Both the position numbers and the translations under genes were made by a program. Shown piece after piece: positions 46,001 through 55,339 of a DNA stretch of 64,000 nt. The DNA comes from Golubevia sp. BC0850 (lineage: Eukaryota; Basidiomycota; Exobasidiomycetes; Golubeviales; Golubeviaceae), in contig JAAVVG010000001.1 of assembly GCA_012976225.1 (NCBI GenBank), positions 1 through 64,000 of the forward strand, written 5' to 3'. Every line of letters starts with the position of its first letter. The first letter of the stretch is position 1. The notes under the pieces were generated by a model, which did no database searches, had not been told where the DNA came from, and saw only the letters and a program-made list of their open reading frames with translations.

Positions 46001-46122
46001 CGGTTCCTGTCTCTCGTCCGAAGACTGGTAAGACTAGATCTAGTATCAGCGCTAGTGCTCATAATGGAATGAGAAAAGCTGTAGTTAGTGGCGTTAAGAA
46101 GGGAAGGATAGGAGGTGCTTAG
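43044..46122 (+). CDS. SAP-domain protein with long disordered region
   Basis: Two exons, 43044 to about 43185 and about 43306 to 46122, give nearly 1000 residues. The N-terminus forms a SAP motif across the intron: ALHSLLKSQLINLCKRHGLS, then TGKKPELVQRLQTFA. SAP motifs bind A/T-rich DNA in chromatin, repair and RNA-processing proteins. The rest is Ser/Lys/Glu-rich and disordered. Features include a basic GRKTTRKKAAEKKVKKVQ patch, a PFEFNSSMFTDAERERLNLD segment, and a strongly charged helix EAEKRKRERALNAARRKDGL near residue 620. The C-terminus is basic (GMRKAVVSGVKKGRIGG). A nuclear, chromatin-associated role is likely; I do not recognise the orthologue. Confidence 0.82.
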
Positions 46123-46494
46123 AATTTTTTCTCTGTTGTTTTCGTGCTTTCGTTCTGATTGACCATTTCGTTCTGCATTTCCCATCTGTCTTTACGTACT
46201 TCACTCGTTTAATTGCTCCATTTCATCTAGACCTTCATTCAGTAGAGAGAGTCCTGAGGCCTCCTTCTCACAGACTTGCAGCCTCTCACAAGCTTCTCTG
46301 TGCGGTTCTGCAAAGTCATCTTCTTTTCCTGGACGATAGAACTGATCGAAAATGAATCAACCATCACTTATTGGAGAGAAGGGGATTTCCGAGTTGACGG
46401 TCGGCGGGAGAAACAAACAGATTGATTTATTTCTTCTCGCTGCTGCCCAATTGATCTCTTCTAAGTTCTCCTACTCTCCTCTAACTCGAACAAG
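46123..46494. other. Intergenic region, SAP gene to GGC1
   Basis: About 370 bp between tandem plus-strand genes. It should hold the 3' UTR of one and the promoter of the other. An open frame from 46352 overlaps the GGC1 start in another frame and is not supported. Confidence 0.45.
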
Positions 46495-48136
46495 ATGTCT
46501 CCTCCAGCTGCCGGTGGTAAACACAAAGAATCAGGTCAAGCTCGTGTGCTTGGATCTGCTGCTTCAGGTATCGCAGAGTTAGCTCTATTCCATCCAGTGG
46601 ACACCGTTGCAAAACGATTAATGTCAAACAAGCAATCAGCTCTAACTGTAACTCAAATCGTTTTCAAGGACAAGGCAACTGCAACAGCTGGTGCAAAACT
46701 GGTCTCTCTGTTCCCAGGTCTGGGTTATGCTGCAGGTGAGTCGCTCCATTCAGAGACCATTCATCCTTTCTCTTTTGAGAAGTAGAGTGAGAGTTCGATC
46801 GGGGAGAAGTGGAGCTAAACGGAATCACCAACTTCAGAGATGGTTGCGTTTGAAATGAGTCTGAATCTTCAGAAGTTAACATAGAGCCTTCAACCACGTA
46901 GCAAGAGAATCTGAGCAAGAACTTTAGAGATGGATTGTGGAGCCTGATTCTTCCTATCCTCAATCAATTTCCTTACCCTCCCAGGATACAAAATTCTCCA
47001 AAGGGTCTACAAATATGGAGGTCAACCCTACTTCAACGACTACCTAACAAACAATCACAAATCATTCTTCACCTCAACTTTCGGAGAGCGTAATGGAAAA
47101 TCAATGATGTCAGCTGCAGCAGGTTCTCTAACTGGTATCGGAGAGATCGTTCTATTACCTCTAGATGTCCTAAAGATCAAACGTCAGACAAATCCCGAAG
47201 CTTTCAGATCTCGTGGATTCCTTAAAATTGTTTCAGATGAAGGAATGGGATTGTATAGAGGAGCTGGATGGACGGCAATGAGGAACGCTCCAGGTTCTTT
47301 TGCTCTTTTCGGTGGATCTGCTTTCACAAAGGAATATTTCTTTGGATTGGAGGATTACTCTAAAGCTACTTGGACTCAGAATTTCGTGGCTTCTATTGCT
47401 GGTGCGGTGGCTTCTATCACTGTTGCTGCTCCTTTAGATGTGGTTAAGACTAGGATACAGAATGCTAACTTTGAATCTAAGGTCGGGGGAGTCACTATCA
47501 TGAAGGAGATGATCAAGAATGAGGGAATGGGCGCTTTCTTTAAGGGTTTGACTCCAAAGGTGAGTTGGATCTCTGAAGATCTTTGAGCTTAGTTGGCTCG
47601 GAAGAGGAGAAGGATTGAAGGCCAAAGAGTAGATCACATTAATGAGCGGTAGATCTCTTCCTTCGAGGCTCCTCTGTGGAAGCGGGGGCTCAAAGAAACT
47701 TATGGCTGAGCTTTTGGGCCTCAAATCCACTTTGGAATCAATCTCTCATGCATACATTCAAGTCTTGATGAGAGGGTTGTTTCTCGCAAGTCTGGACTTC
47801 CTCCTCCCCAGACTTCTGCCGAAGGAGGCCACAAAGAGTTAGATCACAACCATGAAGCTATTTTTGCTCAAGTCTAGTTGACAGTTTTCGGATATTCGAA
47901 TTTCTGATGCTTTCGACCATTTTCTCTTTCCCCTCGACATCTCATCCCCGTTCAGATTCTCGTTGTTGGACCTAAGCTGTGAGTGTTCCGTCTTGATTTT
48001 CCGTCTGATTTATTATTTATTGGTTCACTTTGAGCCAAGTTGACTGATCCAACTCTACCAAACTCCTCTTTCTCACAGAGTATTCTCCTTCACAATCGCT
48101 CAAACCCTCATCCCTCTCTTGGGCAAGTACATCTAA
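46495..48136 (+). CDS. GGC1: Mitochondrial GTP/GDP carrier Ggc1
   Basis: Inner-membrane carrier of the SLC25 family; yeast Ggc1 brings GTP into mitochondria in exchange for GDP and affects iron balance. Exons 46495-46735, 46985-47559, 47956-47978 and 48079-48136 join in frame to about 298 residues, the normal length. Three repeats carry P-x-(D/E) signatures: FHPVDTVAKRLMSN, LLPLDVLKIKRQTNPE and AAPLDVVKTRIQNANFE. Segments such as SLFPGLGYAAGYKILQRVYK and GSLTGIGEIVLLPLDV match yeast Ggc1 almost word for word as I recall it. The third exon is 23 nt (ILVVGPKL) and the last gives VFSFTIAQTLIPLLGKYI. The intron before the third exon is fairly long (396 nt). Confidence 0.93.
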
Positions 48137-48912
48137 ACTTGAATTCAAGTTTCAAGCAAAACTTTGCTAGTGCCGACTTTAAAACCAAGAACTCAACCTT
48201 TCGGGACTCCTCAGCTCTCAAATCTATTCTGATTCTTCAAAATGTCAAACAAAATGTCAAACGTCAACCAATCTTTGACCTTTCCCTCGATTACGTTTAT
48301 CTTTCATGCCAAACTCATAGACAATTCCTCTTTTCTGTCGTTTGTATGCTCTTTTCCCATTTATCCCTTTTCTGTGTTCTCTCCTTGCCAAAATTCATCT
48401 CTTTTAATGTTTTCCAATTTCAAAGCCTATCGATTTTTTCGATCTTCCCCTTCTCTGCAATTTCACCACTCTTTCATGAAAGAAGAATTTCTATCACGTC
48501 CACCTATTTCTCAGATCTTGAGAGAAGACGAAAGATGTTCCCAGCAGACCTTCTTGAGACATTTCTCTTAATTTTGGTTTCAGAAAAGCGAAAAGGGAAT
48601 CAATTACAAGAGCAAGAAGGGTCTGGCAAAAGAGAGCGTCTAGGTTGAAAAGAGGAAGCATGAAAGGATGAGAAGGAGCAAACAAGGTAAGAGATTGGTC
48701 GTGTCGAGAGGAATGAAGAGGGAGGGAATAAGGGGGCCGACGAAAATTCAGGGAACGAAAGAGACCTGAATCAATATCTTTAAGACTAGACGAAAACCTT
48801 GAACACCACTTCACTTGATTCTGCACTTCCCTCGGACTATCCCGACCTTTCTTGGCTCCCTCTCTCGGCAAAGCAAATCTTGAAAAATCTAATTCTTAAA
48901 GTGACCTCTTTC
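48137..48912. other. Convergent intergenic region, GGC1/SOL
   Basis: Nearly 780 bp between converging genes. A plus-strand open frame (48040-48648) overlaps the last GGC1 exon in another frame and has no domain. No RNA gene or repeat is evident. Confidence 0.45.
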
Positions 48913-50155
48913 CTAAAGCTTGAATTCAACCTTCTCATATTTGGTAGTCTTACTAGCAGCAACATCCGTAAAGTAGTAGATATCTCCAGGAGGAGCCGGT
49001 CTAACTTTTGAAGCAGGTAAACCTAATTCAGGTTGATCCAAAGTTTTAGCCAACATTTCCTGTTTTCCTTCACCAACTAGTACAAAAGCCACTCTATGGG
49101 CATGGTTTAATACCGGATAGGTGAAAGTGATTCTCTTAGCTGGAGGTTTTGGCGAATCTTCAATTGGAGCGATCCATCTTGAAGTTTCAGTTAAGAGTTC
49201 ATGTCCAGGGAATAAAGAACAAGTGTGTCCATCTGGTCCCATTCCCAATAGGATTAAATCGAAAACTGGATTTCTGACTGATTCCTTTCCTGCAAAGGCA
49301 TTGACTAATTGTTTTTCGTAGGCGTCGGATAATTCTTCTGGATCGTTTAGGAGAGATTCATCAATGGTGTGAATCTGTGACCTCTTTAATTCAGGTACTT
49401 TTGAGAAGAATTCTTTGTTGCATAGATCATAATTTGAATCTTCGTGATCTAGAGGCACCAGACGTTCGTCAGCGAAGAAGATTTGCCTGGTGAGAGCGAG
49501 GATTGGGATGGAAGATGAGAGGTTCGACAATTTAGAAACTTTGTGCATTATGGCTGCTGCTCAGTCTCGAATCTCGACGAGTGAGACTTCAGTATCGAGA
49601 GACAAAGTTTCTTCCGACAGAATCGAATGCGATACCCTGCACACGAGTCAGATCTCGAGGAAAAGAAGAGACGGTGGAGGTGGAAAGGCTCTGTCAGAAG
49701 CATGCCTCTGCTCCCCATCTCTTCCTGCCCTCTCGGAATGCATTCATCCCATTGTAAACAAACATCTTGCTTTTTCTCACTTCGACCACCTGTACTTACC
49801 ATTTGTCCCAACGAACTGCTCCATCTGTACGTCCCACCAAATCCTTTGCTAGCATCTTTGGAAGCGATCCTCCCGAGGTGGCCAAAGTGAACTTGTCACG
49901 ACGAGCGATGGCCTCATTCTGAGCCTATTGAACGCATAGAATCATAGATGGAAGAAATGGGTAAGTCAAGACCAGGAACGGTGAAGGAAGTGAGTGCTCT
50001 CTGGTCTGATTCTCTTTACACTGCGTCTCATTCCCTTTGTGGCTCACCTTGATGACGAAATCAGCTAGACCTTTACTGAGCTCATCTCCATTCTCAAAAG
50101 CATACAGGATTGGATCAGCTGGCTTTTGCTGTGGTGCGTTTGGTGCAGAAGGCAT
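48913..50155 (-). CDS. SOL3: 6-phosphogluconolactonase (Sol family)
   Basis: Cytosolic enzyme of the oxidative pentose phosphate pathway, hydrolysing 6-phosphogluconolactone to 6-phosphogluconate after the Zwf1 step. Exons 50048-50155, 49800-49924 and 48913-49486 join in frame to about 268 residues. Family blocks are present: [55 protein letters not shown] (catalytic GMGxDGHxxSLFPGH signature) and [20 protein letters not shown]. The end is [15 protein letters not shown] plus a short tail. Yeast has four SOL genes, two of them enzymes, so the symbol marks the enzyme-type group only. The gene is head to head with the MATE gene. Confidence 0.92.
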
Positions 50156-50292
50156 ACTTGGATGGTTGGTTGGTTGGGAGGAAGAGTGAGTGTCAGTGGA
50201 AAGCTATAGCTGCTCCACCATCAAATCCTTCTCTTGATTAACCTCACCTTTCCCTCAATCTTCCTTTGTTCTTATTTTTCAGGAGAGATAGA
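50156..50292. promoter_or_regulatory. Shared divergent promoter, SOL/MATE
   Basis: 137 bp between the two start codons. An acceptor-like TTTTTCAG just before the MATE start (about 50281) may mean a 5' UTR intron. Confidence 0.35.
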
Positions 50293-53200
50293 ATGAGTTT
50301 CCCAAACTCACGATATTCATCTTCACCAGCTGCACTTCAAAGAGATTATGCTATACTTCAAGCTTCCAACTACCATTCCCTAGGAGAAACTTCAGAGGAG
50401 GAGGAGGAGCAAGAAGAGGAGCGAGAAAGTAACTTGGCTTCATCTTCTGTCTTGGAAGACGATGAAATAGATTCTCATCTCAGTAACAGTAGAGACAATC
50501 TTAGTGAACTGAGTCTTCCAGGAGTAGAAGGAGAGCAATCAACTGGAGGTTCAAATCGAAAACCCCTCACATCAACATCAAAATCGAAGGACAAGAAGAT
50601 TCACAATCAATCAAATCATCAAGTCACTTCTCCTCCAACTTTAAGAGCAACTCTATCTCAATCTTCTTCGGAACTTTCTAGGTCTCGAGGTGGTGGTGGA
50701 AGTAGCTCAGCTGGTTTTCTTCACAGGTCTACCTCTTCCTCTTTCTCAACTTCCCAAAAGAGAGACTTCCCGAACTACCTGTTAGGTGGAGATCCAATCG
50801 CTCCGCCGAAGGAGGCAGATCTGAGAAGTCCCGATGAGATTGAGGAGGAGAGAGTCCGATTGGAAGAGCGGGAGCAGCATCAGCAAGGTCATGGGGAAGA
50901 GGAGGAGGATTGGGAAGACAACGATGAAACTCCAATGCCAAACAGGAAGGCTTGGTTGGACTCAGAAACAAACGGAAATGGGAATGGGAACGGGAATGGG
51001 AATCATTTGAGACCTAAGATTCAGAAGAGATCTTCAAAGATTTCACTTGGGACGCAGGAAACCTCTGCTCTGCTGCCCCATGGATCTTCTCATCCAAATG
51101 GCCCAAATGAGAGTGGATTCTCAAACTATTCTCATGGTGGTGGAGGGAGAGTCAGAACTTTCAGTCATGGAGGAGGGGCTCATCCTTCTACGAGTGGGTG
51201 GAACAACTCAGAACCAATGCCTCCGAGAGTTGAGGTGAGTCTTCTGTGGGAAAGCAGGCTTGGAAGTGAAAAATCAATCATCATTCATCATATGTTATGG
51301 CAGAAAGGATCCTCCACTGACCCCTTTCCGCCTCTCTGTCTCTTCTGGTCTCCGAAGCAAGTTTCGGCCATCGCTAATGATACGACCTCGAATCCTGCTC
51401 GTCGAGAAGCGTACGTACTCTTCCTTTATTCACTTCCGATTTGGGGAACTCACATTCTCGAGCTTTCGTTGAGCATGGCCTCAGTTCTTTCGCTTGGACA
51501 TCTTGGAACCATTCCTCTGGCGGCTGCCTCTCTCTCAAGTATGACTGCCAACGTGACTGGATATTCGATGTGAGTATGATATCCACTTCTCTCAAGTCGA
51601 AATCGAAATTGATCTCTCAACCCCCATTCGCTTACATCTCTCGTCTCATCTTTCCTTTCTCAGCGTCTCGGGGTTCGTCTCTGCTTTAGATTCACTGCTT
51701 CCAAGCGCCTTCACATCTCAACCGAAGATGGTAGGTCTGTGGACTCAACGAATGATCATCGTCGTAGCTGCTCTCCTCGTTCCGGTCAGCATCACTTGGA
51801 TCAACGCTGAGCAGATATTACTGTCCCTAGACCAAGACGCAGAAGTCGCCAGCCTCAGTGGACTCTATCTTCGAATCGCAGTTTTCGGTTTACCTCCTTA
51901 TGCTGGATTTGAGCTATGTCGTAGATACCTGCAAGCTCAAGGTTTGATGCATGCTCCAACTCTCTGCCTCTTCGTAGCGGCGCCTCTCAACATCTTTCTC
52001 AACTGGTTACTCATTTGGGGTCCGGATTCTTTCAGAATTGGCTTCGTTGGAGCTCCAATCGCATCAGTCATCTCAACTTGGTTGATGTTTGTTCTTTGCT
52101 GTATTCAGTGCTACTTAGCTCCGAGAACTGCTTGGGGTGGTTGGAGTCGGAACGCTTGGAGCTATAAAGGAATCATGACTTGTGTCTCTTTGGGTGGTGC
52201 ATCTACTCTTGGGTTGGCGGCAGAATGGTGGTCTTGGGAAAGTGAGTAGAGCTGTGTGTCTGAATAGCAGGATTTCCCCCTCCTCTACTCCTCTCTCCCT
52301 CTCCCTCCCCTTCTCCCTCCCCCTCCCCTCCATCCTGACTCTCTCTCTCTTTCTAGGGTTTCTTATGAGTCACTACTGAATATCTTCTCCTCTCTCGCAG
52401 TTGTCGGAATTATGTGTTCACGACTAGGAACGACTACTCTCGCAGCTCAGAGTGTGCTCTTGGTGAGCTCTTCTATGACGTATCAGGCTCCATTCGCCGC
52501 TAGTGTAGCTGTCGCAGTTCGAGTTGGGAACCTTCTGGGAGCTTCTCTTCCTTCGACCGCAGCTCTCTCCGCGAGGACGGCCTTGCTACTCAGTGTTGTG
52601 ATCGGATTTGCAAATTCCTCCATGTTCTTGATATTCAGATCCCAATGGGGTGGGTTGACCGAGAGGAGAGAACAGATCTTCTTGGATTCGCAAGAGTTGC
52701 TGATTTCCGTTTCCTCACAATGTCGTTTCAGGTTATATCTTCTCCTCTGACGAAGAGGTCGTAAAGCTGGTCTACGACATTATCCCAATTCTCGCTGGGT
52801 TCCAACTCGCCGACGGAATCTCTGGAGTTGCCGGAGGAATCATGAGAGGAACGGGTAGACAAGGTACGTTTTCAGGTTTCCTTGGATATTGCGAAGCGAC
52901 GTAGCTGATAGCAACTCCCTTATCTATCTTCTTTCTACAGGCTCCAGTGCGATCATGAACCTTCTTAGCTACTACGCCATCGGAATTCCAATAGGCTTAG
53001 TGTTAGCTTTCAAGTTCGATTGGGGTCTGCAAGGTCTTTGGACTGGATTGACAATCGCCTTGGTTTTCGGGAGCGTGTCTCTGAGCTATTTGATAATCAG
53101 GACGAATTGGGACGACGAAGTCAAGAAGGTGAGTTAGCATCGAAGCGCTGTGCTGTTTACTCTGCTTCCATCTTATATATTCGCTTCTTCACGTTTATTC

Positions 53201-53310
53201 TTCAGGTACATCTGAGAATGGGAATCGATGAATACATCATCAAGCCAGTAGATAGCGAAGAAGCCGTTGGTACTTCGTACGGTGCCACTTCAACAACTCC
53301 TGCCATCTAA
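50293..53310 (+). CDS. MATE-family multidrug/metabolite efflux transporter
   Basis: Proton- or sodium-coupled antiporter of the MATE family; yeast Erc1 is the best-known fungal relative. About seven exons are required. The first (50293-51235) encodes a long acidic, Ser-rich cytosolic N-terminus of over 300 residues with a short Asn-Gly repeat. The membrane domain starts near YVLFLYSLPIWGTHILELSL and has paired halves with typical blocks: LGHLGTIPLAAASLSSMTAN, LYLRIAVFGLPPYAGFELCR and RYLQAQGLMHAPTLCLFVAA in the first, and RLGTTTLAAQSVLLVSSSM, FAASVAVAVRVGNLLG and GISGVAGGIMRGTGRQ in the second. The second exon's acceptor (about 51357) is the least certain junction. The substrate is unknown; Erc1 relatives affect ethionine and S-adenosylmethionine levels. 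Confidence 0.88.
50970..51003 (+). repeat. Asn-Gly coding microsatellite
   Basis: A GGGAAY-type hexamer repeat within the first MATE exon, encoding an alternating Asn-Gly run. Confidence 0.7.
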
Positions 53311-53902
53311 TACAAAGCCTTTTCCCACTTCTCTGAGCTTCGACTCTCCTTCCCCGGTTCTCATTGTCAAATTTCGTTCTTGCTTTACCTCTCCCTTCCA
53401 TTGTTTAGACCAGATCCATCTCGCATCAATAGACCCTTAAGAGTCCATTCTGGCTCTACAGCTCTTGTTCTTATTCTCATATTCTTTCATTATTATTCCT
53501 TTCAAATTACAACTGTCTCTCCGTCGTTCTGGATCTGATTGATGCTTGAGTTTGAACGATGGGGTGGCCAGTGGCCTCATCGCCTCATCAGCCCCTGACC
53601 CCTTGCTCTCAGTCCCTTTCGCATCGACCCTCCTCTTCGCAATCAATTCAAGAGCTGGTCTGTACTCTTGCATTCTATTGTACTTGCAAAAGGACCCAAA
53701 AACCCTATCGGTGCTTCTTCTGGACGGCTGACATTGGTAGCTTGTGATCGAGAAGGTCGGACCGACCACAAGAGGTTCAGATTCAGAGGATTTTGAGGTC
53801 GAATCCTTAACCCCTTTAGTCGCACCATCAAACATATAAAATGAGCTATTTGATCCTTTTCTTCAAACCATCTCTTCCCTCCTCGTTCCCATCGTTCCCA
53901 AA
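53311..53902. other. Intergenic region, MATE gene to secreted-protein gene
   Basis: Nearly 600 bp between tandem plus-strand genes. It ends with a pyrimidine-rich stretch and an A/T-rich motif (TATAAAATG at 53835-53843) about 60 bp before the next start, which could act as a TATA element. Open frames on both strands have no domain. Confidence 0.45.
53835..53843 (+). promoter_or_regulatory. Possible TATA element
   Basis: TATAAAATG lies about 60 bp upstream of the secreted-protein ATG, among the few good TATA-like matches in the promoters here. Its role is inferred from sequence and spacing. Confidence 0.35.
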
Positions 53903-54913
53903 ATGATTGCCTTCCCTCTAGTCAGTCTTCTGGCCATCGCCTTCAGCTTCGCTCCACTCTCCGCATCAGCTCAATTCCAGAAGCGTCAAGCTCCAAACAC
54001 CATTTATCAAGGAAATGAGCTAGTACAGACTGCTAGCTGGAACAAGACGGATTTCATCGTGCCCATCTCTAAAGCTGAAGCACAGCGCATTGCTGGAAAT
54101 TTTGCTCTGTTGGAACCCGAGGGATTTCCAGCCGGATTTTTCGGTGCAGATGAGCACCCTCTGTTCATCACCACTGGACTACAGGCTGACATTCGTCAGG
54201 TTGGCTTGAGAGTAGATCGCTTGTTGGTCAGTATGTCAAGGAGATCCCCATGAAAGTCGACAAGCTGATGCTGACATCCCTTGTTTCTCTACCCGCAGAC
54301 TGCGAGTGTCTACCTTCCATTCGTTGATGCCATTGGAACTGGGAAACCATTCTCCAAGCAGGTCGCGGTCTACGCAAACCAGCTCATTCCTTCTTTGGTC
54401 TCGAGTCTTCTGTATCTAAACAATCAACAAATTGCTGACTTCGATCCTTCTGATGCTGTGAGTCTACCAGAAGAGGGACTCTTCTTGCCCCGTATAAAAG
54501 CTCAAAGATGCTTACTCCCTTCAATCTTTGAACAGGCTTATAGAGCCATCGGTAACGAGGTTGGCGTCACCATCTCTCAAGGACTGAAAAACCCGATCGA
54601 TGGTCCAGGTCTCCTTCTCCCACGCTTCCAAGGTCATTGGAATCTCAGCTCAACCTCTACTATTCCAGCGAGCACCTTCCACGCCATTTCTGCCCAACCT
54701 TACACCAAACCGGTCTTCGATGGGCTATGCGGCTCGAACGAATTCTTCTACGAGGAGACTTTCGCAAATCCTGCTTTCGCTCAAGGAGTCGTTCAGCTCT
54801 ATGATCCAATCCTTTCTCAACCACAAGTCTTTGAGAATGCCATGGGCTACACCGTCGTTTCGGAATGGAAGGCAGAATCTGGACCAGGAAAGGCTTGTAC
54901 TTCTTTTACCTGA
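53903..54913 (+). CDS. Secreted protein of unknown family with Kex2-type site
   Basis: Exons 53903-54226, 54299-54457 and 54536-54913 join in frame to about 286 residues. The start is a clear signal peptide (MIAFPLVSLLAIAFSF, then APLSASAQ), followed at once by a dibasic Lys-Arg in FQKRQAP, a likely Kex2 cleavage site. The mature part is compact and not low-complexity: NELVQTASWNKTDFIVPISK, GFPAGFFGADEHPLFITTGL, TASVYLPFVDAIGTGKPFSK and AMGYTVVSEWKAESGPGKAC. Only two cysteines are obvious in the mature chain, both near the C-terminus, which would allow one disulphide. The second intron is 78 nt, divisible by three and free of stops, so keeping it would insert 26 residues. I recognise no family. 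It may be a wall-associated or effector-like secreted protein. Confidence 0.8.
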
Positions 54914-55339
54914 GTTGGCCAAGTTGATTCCATTTAGACTTTCGCTTTCTTGTCATTTCCCTGATGAGCCTTTTCTCCTAAATTCACATTCCTTTAAGAT
55001 CACACTCTTTCATCACCTATCCTTTATTTCCTACCTGTTTTCCTCTGATACAATCTATTCGTCATCCGAATTGAGCATTTCATCATTTCATTCAGTCATA
55101 AGATTGCAACGCAGGTAGGAATTATCGAAAGAACTATGTATGATAGTGTTGGGTGACATTGGTGGGGATTCATAAGTGAAATCAAAATAAACACAGAAGG
55201 CAGAAGATGAGAGGAATCGAAGAAGAAATAGTCTATACACGAACGGCGAAGTGAGAAATGTCGAGATTTCGGTTTGATTTGATGGACGGACTAATGCGAT
55301 TGGAGGGAATCAAGTTGATGGTGTTTGGAGACCGCTCCT
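54914..55339. other. Convergent intergenic region, secreted-protein gene/VHC1
   Basis: About 430 bp between converging gene ends. The frame of the large VHC1 exon runs into it as far as 55233 if the last VHC1 intron is kept. Nothing else is seen. Confidence 0.45.

Noticed and set aside
48040-48648. 202-codon plus-strand ORF
   Set aside because: It overlaps the last GGC1 exon in another frame and has no recognisable feature.
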